64,000 bases of DNA from Couchioplanes caeruleus (GTDB lineage: Bacteria; Actinomycetota; Actinomycetes; Mycobacteriales; Micromonosporaceae), in the NCBI RefSeq assembly GCF_003751945.1, contig NZ_RJKL01000001.1, forward strand, positions 2,170,001-2,234,000, in the 5' to 3' direction. The position numbers and the translations under genes are program-made. Each line of letters opens with the position of its first letter. The first letter of the stretch is position 1. Of this stretch, positions 17,756-29,765 are shown in pieces. The notes under the pieces were generated by a model. That model saw only the letters and a program-made list of their open reading frames with translations, was not told where the DNA came from and ran no database searches.

Positions 17756-20700
17756 GAGAGACCCCCATGACCGCCTCGTCGACGTCGCGACCGGCAGCCT
17801 CGGCGGTCTTGATCAGTTCCATCACTCGCTTGTAGTCACGCGGCACCACGGCGGTGAACTCCGTCACCGCGGTGGACCAGTCGCGCAGCAGCCGCTGCGC
17901 CACCGCGGAACCGGTCTCGACGTGGTGCTTGACCACCAGGCCGTGCAGCAGCTCCCGCTCGTCGGCGGTGAGCGGCGCCAGGTCGACCAGCTCGGGATTG
18001 ACCAGGGTCTGGTCCAGGCCGAGCACGAACGCCTTGCCGCCGCTCATGCCGGCGGCGAAGTTGCGCCCGATCGCGCCGAGCACCACCACGACACCGCCGG
18101 TCATGTACTCGCAGCCGTGGTCGCCGACGCCCTCGACGACCGCCGACGCGCCGGAGTTGCGCACCGCGAAGCGCTCCCCCGCGCGGCCACGCAGGAACAC
18201 CTCGCCGGCGGTGGCGCCGTACAGAATGGTGTTGCCGGCGATGATGTTCTCCTCGGCGGCGAACGGCGCCTCCTCGGCGGGCCGCACGACCACCCGGCCG
18301 CCGGAAAGGCCCTTGGCGACATAGTCGTTGGTGTCCCCGATGAGCCGCAACGTCACGCCGCGCGGCAGGAACGCGCCGAACGACTGGCCGCCGGTGCCCC
18401 GCAGGGTGAAGGCGATGGTGTCGTCGGGCAGGCCGTTGCCGCCGTAGCGCCGGGCCACCTCGCCGCCGAGCATCGCGCCCACGCTGCGGTGGTCGTTGCG
18501 GACCGTGAGCTCCGCGCGGACCTCACGGCCGTCGGTGAGCGCCGGCTGCGCGAGCGCCACCAGCTCGTTGTCCAGCGACTTGTCCAGGCCGTGGTCCTGC
18601 GCGACGACGCCGCGCCGGGCGGCGCCCTCCGGCAGCTCCGGGACATACAGCACCGGTGACAGGTCGAGGCCCTGGGCCTTCCAGTGGTGCACGGCCGGGG
18701 CCACGTCGAGCACCTCGGCGTGGCCGATGGCCTCGTCGATGCTGCGGAAGCCCAGCTCGGCCAGGTAGCCGCGCACTTCCTCGGCGAGGAACAGGAAGAA
18801 GTTCTCCACGAACTCCGGCCTGCCGGTGAACCGCTCGCGCAGCACCGGATTCTGCGTGGCGATGCCGACCGGGCAGGTGTCCAGATGACAGACGCGCATC
18901 ATGATGCAGCCGGAGACGATCAGCGGCGCGGTCGCGAAGCCGAACTCCTCGGCGCCGAGCAGCGCCGCGATCACCACGTCGCGGCCGGTCTTGAGCTGGC
19001 CGTCGACCTGCACGGTGACCCGGTCGCGCAGCTTGTTGAGCAGCAGCGTCTGCTGGGCCTCGGCCAGGCCGAGCTCCCACGGGGAGCCGGCGTGCTTGAG
19101 CGAGTTCAGCGGCGACGCGCCGGTCCCTCCATCGTGGCCGGAGATCAGGATCACGTCGGCCTTGAGCTTGGCCACGCCCGCCGCGACGGTGCCGACCCCG
19201 ATCTCGGAGACCAGCTTCACGTGTACGCGCGCAGCCGGGTTCACGTTCTTCAGGTCGTGCACGAGCTGGGCGAGGTCCTCGATCGAGTAGATGTCGTGGT
19301 GCGGCGGCGGAGAGATCAGCCCGACGCCGGGGGTGGCGTGCCGGGTCTTGGCGATCCACGGCCACACCTTGTTGCCGGGAAGCTGGCCGCCCTCGCCGGG
19401 CTTTGCGCCCTGCGCCATCTTGATCTGCAGGTCGTCGGCGTTGACCAGGTATTCCGTGGTCACGCCGAAACGGCCGGAGGCGATCTGCTTGACGCTGGAG
19501 CGCCGCGCCGGGTCGTAGAGGCGCTCGACGTCCTCGCCGCCCTCGCCGGTGTTGGACTTGCCGCCGAGGCGGTTCATCGCGATCGCCAGGGTCTCGTGCG
19601 ACTCCGCGGAGATGGAACCGTACGACATCGCGCCGGTGGCGAACCGCTTGACGATCTCCGATGCCGGCTCGACCTCCTCCAGCGGCACCGGCTGCCGATC
19701 GGAGGCGAAGCGGAACAGCCCGCGCAGGGAGCCCGCCTGCTCGGCGAGCTCGTCCACCTTCGCGGTGTACTGGCGGAACACGTCGTACTGCTTGCTGCGG
19801 GTCGCGTGCTGCAGCAGGAAGACGGTCTCCGGGTTGAACAGGTGGACCTCGCCCTCGCGGCGCCACTGGTACTCGCCGCCGACCTCGAGGCGGCGGTGGC
19901 TGCGCTCGGCCGGGTTGCTGGGGTACGCCTTCGCGTGCCGCGCCGCGACCTCGGCGTGGATCTCGGCGAGCCCGGACCCGCCGATCCGCCCGGACGTGCC
20001 GGCGAAGTAGCGCTGCACCAGCTCATCGGCGAGGCCGACCGCCTCGAACACCTGGGCGCCGCAGTACGACGACACGGTCGAGATGCCCATCTTGGACATG
20101 ATCTTCAGGACGCCCTTGCCGAGCGCCTTGACGTAGTTGCCGATCGCCTTGCCCGCCTCCATGCCGGCGAGCGGGCCGGTGGCGATGAGGTCCTCGACGC
20201 TCTCGAAGGCCAGGTACGGGTTCACCGCGGCGGCGCCGTACCCGATCAGCACGGCCGCGTGGTGCACCTCCCGGCAGTCGCCGCTCTCCACCACGAGGGC
20301 GACCTGCGTGCGGGTCTGCTCCCGCACGAGATGCTGGTGCACGGCGGCGGTGAGCAGCAGCGACGGGATCGGCGCCAGGTCGGCGTTGGAGTCGCGGTCG
20401 GACAGCACGAGGATGCGTACGCCGTCCTCGATGGCCTCCGAGACGTGCCGGCAGATCTCGGTGATGCGGGCCTTTATGCCCTCCTCGCCGTCGCGCAGCG
20501 GGTAGAGCCCGGAGACCCGCACCGCCTTGAAACCGGGCAGGTCGCCGTCCTCGTCGATGGAGAGCAGCTTGGCCAGCTCGTCGTTGTCGAGGATCGGCCA
20601 CGGCACCACGACCTGGCGGCAACTCGCCGGGCCCGGGTCGAGCAGGTTGCCCTCCGGCCCGAGGGTCGACGACAGGCTGGTCACCAGCTCCTCGCGGATC

Positions 20701-22319
20701 GCGTCCAGCGGCGGGTTGGTGACCTGCGCGAACAACTGGTGGAAGTAGTCGAACAGCAGCCGCGGCCGGGTGGAGAGCGGCGAGATCGGGGTGTCCGTGC
20801 CCATCGAGCCGAGCGGCTCGGCGCCGGCCCGGGCCATCGGCGCCACCAGGATCTTCAGCTCCTCCTCGGTGTAGCCGAAGACCTGCTGGCGGCGCATGAC
20901 CGAGTCGTGGGTGTAGATGACGTGCTCGCGCGGCGGCAGGTCACGCAGGTCGATCAGCCCGGCGTGCAGCCACTCGTCGTACGGCTTCTCGGCGGCGAGC
21001 TCGGCCTTGATCTCGTCGTCGTGCACGATGCGGCCGGACGCGGTGTCGACCAGGAACATGCGGCCGGGCTGCAGCCGCCCCTTGGCGACGACCGTGGCCG
21101 GGTCGAGGTCGAGCACGCCCGCCTCGGAGCCGAGCACGACCAGCCCGTCGCTCGTGTGCCACCAGCGGCCCGGGCGCAGGCCGTTGCGGTCGAGGACCGC
21201 GCCGATGACCGTGCCGTCGGTGAACGCCACGCTGGCCGGGCCGTCCCAGGGCTCCATCAGGCTGGCGTGGAAGCGGTAGAAGGCACGCCGCGCCGGGTCC
21301 ATGCCCGGGTCGTTCTCCCACGCCTCGGGAATCATCATCAGTACGGCGTGCGGCAGGCTGCGCCCGGCGAGATGCAGCAGCTCCAGCACGGCGTCGAAGT
21401 TGGCCGAGTCGGAGGCCTCCGGGGTACACACCGGGAACAGCCGCTTGATGCTGCCCGGCAGGGCGGGAGAGGCGAGCAGCGCCTCGCGGGCGGCCATCCA
21501 GTTCCGGTTGCCACGGATCGTGTTGATCTCGCCGTTGTGGGCGATGAACCGGTAGGGGTGCGCCAATGGCCACGACGGGAACGTGTTCGTCGAGAAGCGC
21601 GAGTGGACCAGGGCGATGGCACTGTCGACGCGCTCGTCGGTCAGGTCCGGGAAGAACTCCGGAAGCTGGTCGGGCGTGAGCATGCCCTTGTAGGTGATGG
21701 TGCGCGCGGACAGCGACGGGAAGTAGGCGCCGATGCCCCGCTGCTGGGTCTCCCGCTCCGCCTGCTTGCGGATGCAGTACGCGACGATGTCGAGCTCGAT
21801 GCCGGAGAGCTGCTCGCCCGCCTTGCCGTTCCCGGTGCCGGTGAGCCGGCGCGCGGCCAGGAAGACCTGCTTGATCGCGGGCCGGGCCGCCTCCGCGGTC
21901 TCGCCCAGCCCGGACGGGTCCACGGGCACGTCGCGCCAGCCCAGGATGTCGCCGCCCTCGACCAGGGCGTACTTCTCGAAGACGGCGATCGCGCGGGCCG
22001 CCTCGGAGACGTCGGTGGGCAGGAAGACCAGGCCGGTCGCGTACGCACCCGGCTCGGGAAGCGCGAAGTCCACCGCCTCGCGCAGGAAGGCGTCCGGGAC
22101 CTGGATCATGATTCCCGCGCCGTCACCGGTGTTGTACTCGGCGCCGCGCGCGCCCCGGTGATCGAGGCGGATGAGCGCGGACAGACCCTTGGCTACCACA
22201 TCGTGGGATCGCCGGCCGTGGAGATCGGCGACGAAGGCGACACCGCACGCGTCGCGCTCGTGCTGCGGGTCGTACAAACCCTGGGGGTGCGGAAAAGCCA
22301 CCGGGCCTCCGATCGTCAC
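17748..22319 (-). CDS. gltB: Glutamate synthase large subunit
   Basis: A 1523-residue glutamate synthase. After a short propeptide, Cys25 (in [15 protein letters not shown]) is the Ntn-type amidotransferase nucleophile. The central domain follows, then the FMN-binding synthase domain ([21 protein letters not shown]) with the [3Fe-4S] ligands in [12 protein letters not shown], and the C-terminal beta-helix with GxGxG-type repeats. Full length for the family. The GTG start at 22319 puts Cys25 at the normal distance. The upstream 126 bp contain a divergent start for a GNAT gene. Confidence 0.97.
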   Translation of the reverse strand: MTIGGPVAFPHPQGLYDPQHERDACGVAFVADLHGRRSHDVVAKGLSALIRLDHRGARGAEYNTGDGAGIMIQVPDAFLREAVDFALPEPGAYATGLVFLPTDVSEAARAIAVFEKYALVEGGDILGWRDVPVDPSGLGETAEAARPAIKQVFLAARRLTGTGNGKAGEQLSGIELDIVAYCIRKQAERETQQRGIGAYFPSLSARTITYKGMLTPDQLPEFFPDLTDERVDSAIALVHSRFSTNTFPSWPLAHPYRFIAHNGEINTIRGNRNWMAAREALLASPALPGSIKRLFPVCTPEASDSANFDAVLELLHLAGRSLPHAVLMMIPEAWENDPGMDPARRAFYRFHASLMEPWDGPASVAFTDGTVIGAVLDRNGLRPGRWWHTSDGLVVLGSEAGVLDLDPATVVAKGRLQPGRMFLVDTASGRIVHDDEIKAELAAEKPYDEWLHAGLIDLRDLPPREHVIYTHDSVMRRQQVFGYTEEELKILVAPMARAGAEPLGSMGTDTPISPLSTRPRLLFDYFHQLFAQVTNPPLDAIREELVTSLSSTLGPEGNLLDPGPASCRQVVVPWPILDNDELAKLLSIDEDGDLPGFKAVRVSGLYPLRDGEEGIKARITEICRHVSEAIEDGVRILVLSDRDSNADLAPIPSLLLTAAVHQHLVREQTRTQVALVVESGDCREVHHAAVLIGYGAAAVNPYLAFESVEDLIATGPLAGMEAGKAIGNYVKALGKGVLKIMSKMGISTVSSYCGAQVFEAVGLADELVQRYFAGTSGRIGGSGLAEIHAEVAARHAKAYPSNPAERSHRRLEVGGEYQWRREGEVHLFNPETVFLLQHATRSKQYDVFRQYTAKVDELAEQAGSLRGLFRFASDRQPVPLEEVEPASEIVKRFATGAMSYGSISAESHETLAIAMNRLGGKSNTGEGGEDVERLYDPARRSSVKQIASGRFGVTTEYLVNADDLQIKMAQGAKPGEGGQLPGNKVWPWIAKTRHATPGVGLISPPPHHDIYSIEDLAQLVHDLKNVNPAARVHVKLVSEIGVGTVAAGVAKLKADVILISGHDGGTGASPLNSLKHAGSPWELGLAEAQQTLLLNKLRDRVTVQVDGQLKTGRDVVIAALLGAEEFGFATAPLIVSGCIMMRVCHLDTCPVGIATQNPVLRERFTGRPEFVENFFLFLAEEVRGYLAELGFRSIDEAIGHAEVLDVAPAVHHWKAQGLDLSPVLYVPELPEGAARRGVVAQDHGLDKSLDNELVALAQPALTDGREVRAELTVRNDHRSVGAMLGGEVARRYGGNGLPDDTIAFTLRGTGGQSFGAFLPRGVTLRLIGDTNDYVAKGLSGGRVVVRPAEEAPFAAEENIIAGNTILYGATAGEVFLRGRAGERFAVRNSGASAVVEGVGDHGCEYMTGGVVVVLGAIGRNFAAGMSGGKAFVLGLDQTLVNPELVDLAPLTADERELLHGLVVKHHVETGSAVAQRLLRDWSTAVTEFTAVVPRDYKRVMELIKTAEAAGRDVDEAVMGVSRA

Positions 22320-22433
22320 GGGTTTCCTTGAGGTCGGGACGACGTCGGCCCAGCAGAGTCTCTCGATACTACGTTAGGAGTCACCGATCTCCGCCAGGTA
22401 CGGATGGATCACACTTTGTGGTGGCGGGTTCGG

Positions 22434-22439
22434 TAGTCT
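22434..22439 (+). promoter_or_regulatory. -10 box of a leaderless GNAT gene
   Basis: TAGTCT ends 6 nt before the GTG at 22446. That spacing places the transcription start at the start codon, and there is no ribosome site. Confidence 0.4.
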
Positions 22440-22445
22440 CGCGCG

Positions 22446-23327
22446 GTGGCGCTAGAGGATACCGACATCTTCCCCCGGCTGGAACGTTTCTACGATGCCG
22501 TGCCCCGCGATGCCACCGTCACGGAGGACATCGGCCAGTTCGTGCTCTTCGTCCGCGAAGGGGCAGGCTGGCACTACTACGCGCGGCCCCGGATCGGGGG
22601 CGGGACACCGTCCGCCGCCGACATCACCGCCGTGCGGATGCGGCAACGGGACCTCGGCGTCCCCGAGGCCTTCGAATGGGTGCACGAGACGACCTCCGAC
22701 CTGCTCGCGGTGGCCCGCTCGGCCGGGCTCGACGTGCTGCTCGCCCCGCTGATGGTGCTCGACCGGGCCGCGCTGGTGCCGGACCTGCCCGTCGCCGGCG
22801 CGGCCATCCGCTTCCTCGACCCGGCGTCGGCGGACTTCGCCGCCGACATCGCCGCCAGCCGCGCCGTGGCGCAGCTCGGCTTCGGCGCGCCCGCGTCGGC
22901 GACCGGAGCGGCCCCGGCGACGGACCGCGCCGGCGCGCTGGTGGTGGAGCCGGCGGATCCCGCACAGCGGGACGCCGTACCGGCCCTGCCGGAGGATGTC
23001 ATCGCCGACCAGGTTCGCCGGCACGCGTCCGGCCGCTTCCTCACCGGCGTCGTCGAGTCCCCGACCGAGGGCATCCTCGCCACCGGCGCCGTGCAACGCG
23101 TCGGCGGCGTCGCCGAGGTGGCGGGCGTGGCCACGCTCCCGTCGGCCCGGCGTCGCGGATATGCGTCCCAGCTCACCGCCAGCCTGGCCCGCCGCGCCCT
23201 CGAGGCCGGCGACGACCTGGTGTTCCTCTCGGCCGGCGACGACGACACGGCCCGTCTCTACTCCCGCGTGGGCTTCCGCCGCATCGGCACGGCCTGCATC
23301 GGCTCCCCCGCCGTCGTCGCGGTCTGA
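22446..23327 (+). CDS. GNAT-family N-acetyltransferase
   Basis: A 293-residue protein. The C-terminal ~100 residues are a GNAT fold: the acetyl-CoA-binding motif V-A-T-L-P-S-A-R-R-R-G-Y-A and the following helix are clear, and the end (ARLYSRVGFRRIGTACIG) matches the motif-B region. The N-terminal ~180 residues are less typical and may be a degenerate second GNAT domain or a substrate domain. The substrate cannot be predicted. Divergent from gltB; the start is GTG with no Shine-Dalgarno sequence, probably leaderless. Confidence 0.8.
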   Translation: MALEDTDIFPRLERFYDAVPRDATVTEDIGQFVLFVREGAGWHYYARPRIGGGTPSAADITAVRMRQRDLGVPEAFEWVHETTSDLLAVARSAGLDVLLAPLMVLDRAALVPDLPVAGAAIRFLDPASADFAADIAASRAVAQLGFGAPASATGAAPATDRAGALVVEPADPAQRDAVPALPEDVIADQVRRHASGRFLTGVVESPTEGILATGAVQRVGGVAEVAGVATLPSARRRGYASQLTASLARRALEAGDDLVFLSAGDDDTARLYSRVGFRRIGTACIGSPAVVAV

Positions 23328-23606
23328 GTTCCACCCGCGTCGCCACCCGCCCCGAATGGCGGGGACCGGCACTCGCCGGCGCGGCGATGACCTGCGGGTT
23401 GTGGCTCCTCCTCCTCCGACCGGCTCACAGGTTCCACGGTGCCGCTCGCCGACGCGTTCACCACGGCGTTCCCCCGGCCAGATGTATGCGACCCGGCAGC
23501 CGCGGCGGTACAGTCTCGGCGCTCAAATGATCAACATCCGGCCGGATCGACGATGCCCGTTCGATGCCGGCCGTCGTCACCTCATACCTCACGGAACGAG
23601 AACACT
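23328..23606 (+). other. Intergenic region before the lipoprotein gene
   Basis: 279 bp between the acetyltransferase and the lipoprotein gene. The lipoprotein frame is open back to 23439, but this part lacks coding character and the signal peptide starts only at 23607. AT-richer sequence around 23521-23535 (CAAATGATCAACAT) is the likeliest promoter area. No clear hairpin is seen. Confidence 0.4.
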
Positions 23607-24353
23607 ATGCGAAGCTTGTCCACCAAGGTCGCGTTGATTGCGCTGGCCGCCGCGGCGACGACGCTCGCCGGTTGTCAGGGCGACAAGGCGGATACGGTGC
23701 AGCCGGCCGCCGGGCCCGCCGCATCGCCGGTATCCGCCACATCCGGAGTCGCGGCGCTGAGCGCGGACGAGATCCTCCAGCGGGCGAAGGCCGCACTCAC
23801 CCGGGCGAAGTCCTACCGGGCGAAGGGCATGCTGGACATGGAGGGCCAGAAGACCACGATCGACCTCAAGGTCAGCGGGGAGAACTTCACCGGCTCCATG
23901 TCCTTCGGTGGGGCCGAGGTCGAGCTCCTCGCCGTCGGAGGCAAGAAGTACCTGCGGCCGAACGACAAGTTCTGGATCATGTCGACCGACGCCGAGCAGG
24001 GCAGGACCCTGGCCCGGACGATCGGTGACCGGTGGGTGGCCGGAGCCGACAAGGACCAGTCGTTCGCGGACCTGTTCACGGTCGGTTCCATCGAGGCGTT
24101 CCTCAAGCCCACGGGGGCGCTGAGCAAGGGCGAGGAGAAGGAGGTCGGCGGTGTTCCGGCGATCGGGCTCAAGGACGCCGGCGACCCCGACTCGGTGCTC
24201 TATGTCGCGACGACCGGAGAGCCGTACCCTCTTCAGTTGACCGGCAAGGGTGACTCCGGGATGGTTTTCAGCGATTTCGGTGCGGCGTTCACAGACATCA
24301 AGGCGCCGGCCGGGGACAAGGTCGTGGATCTCGGCGAGCTGGCAGGGAAATAG
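23607..24353 (+). CDS. LppX/LprG-like lipoprotein
   Basis: A 248-residue exported lipoprotein. MRSLSTK is followed by a hydrophobic stretch and lipobox LAGC (Cys23), then a Ala/Pro/Ser linker. The mature part (AALTRAKSYRAKGMLDMEG, then strands such as TTIDLKVSGENFTGSMSFGG and ELLAVGGKKYLRPNDKFWIM) has the beta-rich pattern of LolA-like LppX/LprG and DUF1396-type carriers of lipids. The match is by pattern only. The ATG is chosen for the signal peptide; a weak GGAACGAG lies upstream. Lgt, which would lipidate it, is encoded 1.2 kb away. Confidence 0.7.
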   Translation: MRSLSTKVALIALAAAATTLAGCQGDKADTVQPAAGPAASPVSATSGVAALSADEILQRAKAALTRAKSYRAKGMLDMEGQKTTIDLKVSGENFTGSMSFGGAEVELLAVGGKKYLRPNDKFWIMSTDAEQGRTLARTIGDRWVAGADKDQSFADLFTVGSIEAFLKPTGALSKGEEKEVGGVPAIGLKDAGDPDSVLYVATTGEPYPLQLTGKGDSGMVFSDFGAAFTDIKAPAGDKVVDLGELAGK

Positions 24354-24385
24354 TCACCGCCGAACGTGACGGACCCCCGGGCCCG

Positions 24386-25579
24386 CTAGTCCGGGGGGTT
24401 CCAGTCCGCGGCCGGGCCGTGGGCATGGCCCAGGATCCGCGGCCGTAGGGAGCCCAGGGCCGCGTCCCGCGCCCGCAGCGCCAGGCGGCCCCGCGCCTGC
24501 ACCACCGCGGACATCCGCCGGCTCTGCCGCACCACCGTGGTCGTGCGCGGCCGGCGCACCCGGTCGTACGCCTCGACGGCCTGGCCCAGCGCCGGCCCCG
24601 GCTCCGCCGTCGCGACCAGGGAGCGCAGCGTCGCCGCGTCCTCGAAGGCGAGGCAGGCGCCCTGGCCCAGATGGTGGGGCATCGCGTGGGCGGCGTCGCC
24701 GAGCAGGACGACGCCTCCGGTGCCGCAGCGGAAGCCGTACGTGCGGGGCAGCGGTCGCAGTTCCCGGACCTCCTGCGGTATCAGATCCTCGGGGCGGGTC
24801 GCGGCGAGCAGCTCGCCGATGGGCTCGTGCCAGGTGGCGAACCATCGGCGGAGCAGCATCAGTTGGGTCGCGGGCGATTCCGGGCGGGGTGCGCCCGCCG
24901 CGGTCGCCACCCAGTAGATTCCGCCGCGGCCGGCCGCGCGGTCGCCGAGGGGCACCGAGACGAAGCGGTAGCCCGCGCCGAGGGTCTCTCCGCCGGCGCG
25001 GTGGTCCGGGGGCAGGGTGGGGGCGCGGAAGCCCGGCACGACCGCCTGCCAGGCGGCGAAGCCGGAGCCCACGGCGACCGCCTCGGGGGCCAGCGCGCGG
25101 CGGACCGGGCTGTCGATGCCGTCGGCGGCGACGATCAGGTCGGCCTCGAACAGCGTCCGGCCGTCGCCCACCGCCGGGCGAGCTGCGCGCCGGGCCCGGA
25201 CCCGGGTGACCTCCATGCCGGTACGGATGTCCACGCGCTCGCCGAGGCCGGCCATCAGGGCGTCGTACAGGTCCTCGAGGTGCACCGCTGCGGGGGTCGC
25301 CAGGCCGGTACCCGCGCGGGTGTGCGGCGTGACCAGCCACTGGCCGTCGGGGCGGCGGACGCCGCCGTCGGGCAGCGGCGCGGCGATGGCGGGCCAGCCA
25401 CCGTCCGGGTCGAGCGACTCCAGGGCGCGGCGGCCGTTGGGCCAGAGCACCAGCGCGGTCGGCGGCGCGGCCACCCGTTCGCCGCGTTCGAGGAGGGTGA
25501 CCTGCCAGCCCTCGCGGGCGAGGGCGCCGGCCGCGGCGAGGCCCGCCATGCCCGCCCCCACCACCACGGCCGTGCGCAT
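24386..25579 (-). CDS. FAD-dependent monooxygenase
   Basis: A 397-residue group A flavoprotein monooxygenase. The FAD ADP-binding motif is VVVGAGMAGLAAAGALAREG at the N-terminus, the middle DG motif reads LIVAADGIDSPVRRAL, and the FAD ribityl-binding motif is VVLLGDAAHAMPHHLGQGA. Such enzymes hydroxylate aromatic or related substrates with NAD(P)H and O2; the substrate here is unknown. The gene ends 32 nt from the convergent lipoprotein gene and starts 16 nt after the lgt stop, so it may be co-transcribed with lgt. Confidence 0.88.
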   Translation of the reverse strand: MRTAVVVGAGMAGLAAAGALAREGWQVTLLERGERVAAPPTALVLWPNGRRALESLDPDGGWPAIAAPLPDGGVRRPDGQWLVTPHTRAGTGLATPAAVHLEDLYDALMAGLGERVDIRTGMEVTRVRARRAARPAVGDGRTLFEADLIVAADGIDSPVRRALAPEAVAVGSGFAAWQAVVPGFRAPTLPPDHRAGGETLGAGYRFVSVPLGDRAAGRGGIYWVATAAGAPRPESPATQLMLLRRWFATWHEPIGELLAATRPEDLIPQEVRELRPLPRTYGFRCGTGGVVLLGDAAHAMPHHLGQGACLAFEDAATLRSLVATAEPGPALGQAVEAYDRVRRPRTTTVVRQSRRMSAVVQARGRLALRARDAALGSLRPRILGHAHGPAADWNPPD

Positions 25580-25595
25580 GTCGCCGGCCCGGTCG

Positions 25596-26690
25596 CTAAC
25601 GCTCGTCGGCGGACGCGGAGGCGGCCGGGCGGGAGCCGTCGTCGCCGTCCGCGGCCGGCTCCTGCGCGTCGGCTTCGGCGGGCGGGCTCTCGGCAGGCGG
25701 CAGCACGCCCGTACGTTCGTACGCCCGGAACCGTTCCTCGCTCACGACTTGATAGGCCTTCGGGGCGGTAGCGACCCGCTCGGTGGTGCCGACGTCGACC
25801 TGGCTCACGTCGCCGGCCGGCTCGCTCACCGGCTCGGTCTCGGGCGCGTCGATCGGCACCACGTACTCGCGGGGACCCTTGACCAGCAGGAAGTAGGCCA
25901 GCGCCCCCAGGAAGACCACGATCGAGGTGAAGACGTTCAGGCGGACGCCGAAGAACTTGCTGGCGTCGTCGATGCGCAGCATCTCGATCCAGCAGCGGCC
26001 CACCGTGTACGCCATCACGTACAGCGCGAAGGCGCGGCCGCGGCCGAACTTGAACCGGCGGTCGAGGAGCCAGACGAACCCCGCCACGCCGACGTTCCAG
26101 ACCGCCTCGTACAGGAAGGTCGGATGGTAGAGGTCGGGCAGGGTGACCGGCGTGCCGTCGATGACCGTGGCGTGGCCCGGGTCGGCGCGGTCCATGTCGT
26201 GCACGCGCAGGCCCCACGGCAGCGTCGTGACGCTGCCGTACAGCTCGTTGTTGAACCAGTTGCCGAGCCGGCCGATCGCCTGGGCCAGCGGCAGGCCGGG
26301 CGCGAGCGCGTCGGCGAACACCGCGAACGGGATGCCGAGCTGGCGGGCGGCCAGCCAGGCGCCGAGCGCGCCGCCGGCGATCGCGCCCCAGATGCCCAGG
26401 CCGCCCTCCCAGATCTGGAAGACCCGGATGGGCTGGCCGCCGTCGCCGAAGTAGTCACCCGGCGAGGTGAGCACGTGATAGATCCGCGCGCCGACGATGC
26501 CGAACGGCACCGCCCACACGGCCATGTCCAGCGAGGCCCAGGGCGCCACGCCGCGGCGGCGCAGCCGGTGCTCCATCACGAGGACGGCGACGACGATGCC
26601 GGCGACGATGCAGAGTGCGTACGCCCGGATCGGAATGCCGGCGACGTGCCACACCGATGTTGCGGGGCTGGGGATTGCGGTGAGGGTCAC
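25596..26690 (-). CDS. lgt: Prolipoprotein diacylglyceryl transferase
   Basis: A 364-residue polytopic membrane enzyme that transfers diacylglycerol from phosphatidylglycerol to the lipobox cysteine of prelipoproteins. The Lgt signature is present as AIGRLGNWFNNELYG around residue 140, with the glycine-rich IWEGGLGIWGAIAGG just before it. About 90 C-terminal residues (PIDAPETEPVSEPAG onward) are a hydrophilic Glu/Pro/Ala tail, commonly present in actinobacterial Lgt and absent from the E. coli enzyme. It follows trpA by 34 nt, matching the trpBA-lgt order of M. tuberculosis. Confidence 0.96.
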   Translation of the reverse strand: MTLTAIPSPATSVWHVAGIPIRAYALCIVAGIVVAVLVMEHRLRRRGVAPWASLDMAVWAVPFGIVGARIYHVLTSPGDYFGDGGQPIRVFQIWEGGLGIWGAIAGGALGAWLAARQLGIPFAVFADALAPGLPLAQAIGRLGNWFNNELYGSVTTLPWGLRVHDMDRADPGHATVIDGTPVTLPDLYHPTFLYEAVWNVGVAGFVWLLDRRFKFGRGRAFALYVMAYTVGRCWIEMLRIDDASKFFGVRLNVFTSIVVFLGALAYFLLVKGPREYVVPIDAPETEPVSEPAGDVSQVDVGTTERVATAPKAYQVVSEERFRAYERTGVLPPAESPPAEADAQEPAADGDDGSRPAASASADER

Positions 26691-26724
26691 GCGCGCACCC
26701 TACCGCCGATTCCTGCCGGCGATG

Positions 26725-27531
26725 TCAGGAGGGTTTGCTCTCCCGTACGCCCGCGGCAAGCTCCGCGCTGAGCGTGCGCAGCCGCTGGTGGCCCGTGGCC
26801 AGGTCGGGGGCGTCGAGCACGCAGCGGATCAGCGCGCTGCCGACGATCACCCCGTCGGCGAACGAGGCCACCTCGGCCGCCTGCGCACCGGTGCCGACGC
26901 CCAGGCCGACGCCGACCGGCATCTCCGGGTCGGCCGCACGGACCCGCGCGACCAGCTCCGGGGCCTGCGACGACACCGACGTCCGGGCGCCGGTGACGCC
27001 CATCAGCGCGGTGGCGTAGACGAAGCCGCGGCAGTTCGCGACGGTCATCGCGAGGCGTTCGTCCGTCGAGGACGGCGAGACCAGGAACGTACGGTCGATC
27101 TCGTGCCGGTCGGAGGCGGCGATCCACGCCGCGGCCTCGTCCGGGATCAGGTCCGGGGTGATCATTCCGGTCGCCCCGGCCGCGGCGAGGTCGCGGGCGA
27201 ACGCGTCCACGCCGTACTTCTCGACGGGGTTCCAGTACGTCATCAGCACGACGGTGGCGCCGGTGTTCGCGACCGCCTCGATGATGCGCAGCGTGTCCCG
27301 GGTGCGTACGCCGCCCGCCAGGGCGATGTCGGAGGCCTTCTGGATCACCGGGCCGTCCATCACCGGGTCGCTGTACGGCAGCTCGACCTCGATGACGTCG
27401 CATCCGGCCTCGGCCATCGCGACCATCGAGGCGATGCTGTCGTCGACGGTCGGGAAGCCCGCGGGCATGCACCCGACGAGCACCGACCGTCCCTCGGCCT
27501 TCGCCTTGCCGAAGGTCTCGGAAATACTCAC
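26725..27531 (-). CDS. trpA: Tryptophan synthase alpha subunit
   Basis: A 268-residue TIM barrel that cleaves indole-3-glycerol phosphate to indole and glyceraldehyde 3-phosphate; indole passes to TrpB. The catalytic Glu and Asp sit in AGCDVIEVELPYSDPVMDGP. The GTG start overlaps by 4 nt the stop of a 27-codon mini-ORF, and its ribosome site (GCGGAG, 7 nt upstream) lies inside that mini-ORF. Confidence 0.97.
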   Translation of the reverse strand: MSISETFGKAKAEGRSVLVGCMPAGFPTVDDSIASMVAMAEAGCDVIEVELPYSDPVMDGPVIQKASDIALAGGVRTRDTLRIIEAVANTGATVVLMTYWNPVEKYGVDAFARDLAAAGATGMITPDLIPDEAAAWIAASDRHEIDRTFLVSPSSTDERLAMTVANCRGFVYATALMGVTGARTSVSSQAPELVARVRAADPEMPVGVGLGVGTGAQAAEVASFADGVIVGSALIRCVLDAPDLATGHQRLRTLSAELAAGVRESKPS

Positions 27532-27607
27532 GCCAGCACTCCGCTTCGCTCCGTGGTGCCACGAGGCACGAATGCGCTGAGCCTGACGATGACTCCGCTG
27601 CGCTGCG

Positions 27608-27611
<4 letters not shown>
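27528..27611 (-). CDS. 27-codon mini-ORF between trpB and trpA (repeat copy 1)
   Basis: ATG at 27611 overlaps the trpB stop (ATGA), and the TGA at 27528-27530 overlaps the trpA GTG (GTGA), so it fills the spacer exactly. The peptide begins [16 protein letters not shown] and ends in [11 protein letters not shown]. It matches the mini-ORF at 28846-28929 in length and at 15 of 27 residues: both share I-x-R-L-S-A-x-V-P-x-G and E-R-S-G. Four of the shared residues (Arg4, Ser12, Ala13, Ala27) use different synonymous codons. Streptomyces has a longer small gene (trpX/trpM) between trpC and trpB; no sequence relation can be claimed. It could instead be a DNA or RNA element without peptide function. 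Confidence 0.6.
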
Positions 27612-28845
<1,234 letters not shown>

Positions 28846-28849
<4 letters not shown>

Positions 28850-28929
28850 GCCGATCCTCCGCTTCGCTCCGGACCGCCATGAGGCACATGCGCACTGAGC
28901 CTGATGATTCGCTCCCTCCGGTCGCTCAT
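28846..28929 (-). CDS. 27-codon mini-ORF between trpC and trpB (repeat copy 2)
   Basis: ATG at 28929 overlaps the trpC stop and the TGA at 28846-28848 overlaps the trpB ATG, again with 4-nt overlaps on both sides. The peptide begins [16 protein letters not shown] and ends in [11 protein letters not shown]. At the DNA level it is about 68% identical to copy 1 over 84 nt, rising to about 78% over codons 8-24. The last part (GGAGCGAAGCGGAGG) supplies the trpB ribosome site. Either a real regulatory or structural peptide or a dispersed intergenic element that has kept an open frame. Confidence 0.6.
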
Positions 28930-29765
28930 CGGACCGGGCGGGGTGTCGCCGGGTGGTTGCCCGCGTTCACCAGCTCGGCCACCGCGTCGCGGGGGCTCTT
29001 CTTGGTCACCAGTCCCTCGCCGACCAGGACCGCGTCGGCGCCGGCCGACGCGTACCGGATCAGGTCGTGCGGGCCGCGTACCCCCGACTCGGCGATCTTG
29101 ACGACGTTGTTGGGCAGGCCGGGCGCGATCCGCTCGAAGACGGACCGGTCCACCTCCAGCGTGCGCAGGTCGCGGGCGTTCACTCCGATGACCTGGGCGC
29201 CGGCATCCAGTGCCCGGTCGGCCTCTTCCTCGTTGTGCACCTCGACGAGCGCGGTCATGCCCAGCGACTCGATCCGCTCCAGCAGGCCGACCAGGACGTT
29301 CTGCTCGAGCGCCGCCACGATCAGCAGTACGAGGTCGGCACCGTGGGCGCGGGCCTCGTGCACCTGATAACTGGAGACGACGAAGTCCTTGCGCAGCACC
29401 GGCACATCGACCGCCGCCCGCACCGCGGCGAGGTCGTCCAGCGAGCCGCCGAACCAGCGGCCCTCGGTGAGCACGCTGATGCAGCGGGCGCCGCCCGCCG
29501 CGTACTCGCCCGCGAGCTCCGCCGGGTCGGGGATGTCGGCCAGGGCGCCCTTCGACGGCGATGACCGCTTGACCTCGGCGATCACTGCCACACCGGGCTT
29601 ACGCAGGGCCGCGTACGCGTCGATCGCCGGCGGGGCCGCCGCCGCGAGCTCGCGTACCCGCTCCAGCGAGACCTCATCCTGGCGCGCCGCGACGTCCTCG
29701 CGCACCCCCGCCAGGATCTCCTCGAGCACGTTCTGCGATCCCGCACCACGCTGATCGGATGTCAC
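28926..29765 (-). CDS. trpC: Indole-3-glycerol phosphate synthase
   Basis: A 279-residue TIM barrel that closes the indole ring (CdRP to indole-3-glycerol phosphate). The phosphate and substrate loop reads [15 protein letters not shown]; later catalytic parts include [13 protein letters not shown] and [14 protein letters not shown]. It is a stand-alone TrpC with no fused TrpF, consistent with PriA doing the TrpF step. First gene of the trpC-trpB-trpA(-lgt) transcript; ATG at 29765. Confidence 0.97.
   Translation of the reverse strand: MTSDQRGAGSQNVLEEILAGVREDVAARQDEVSLERVRELAAAAPPAIDAYAALRKPGVAVIAEVKRSSPSKGALADIPDPAELAGEYAAGGARCISVLTEGRWFGGSLDDLAAVRAAVDVPVLRKDFVVSSYQVHEARAHGADLVLLIVAALEQNVLVGLLERIESLGMTALVEVHNEEEADRALDAGAQVIGVNARDLRTLEVDRSVFERIAPGLPNNVVKIAESGVRGPHDLIRYASAGADAVLVGEGLVTKKSPRDAVAELVNAGNHPATPRPVR

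Noticed and set aside
18684..22331. 1215-codon plus-strand ORF opposite gltB
   Set aside because: Antisense shadow of gltB; composition is that of complementary codons and gltB is intact.
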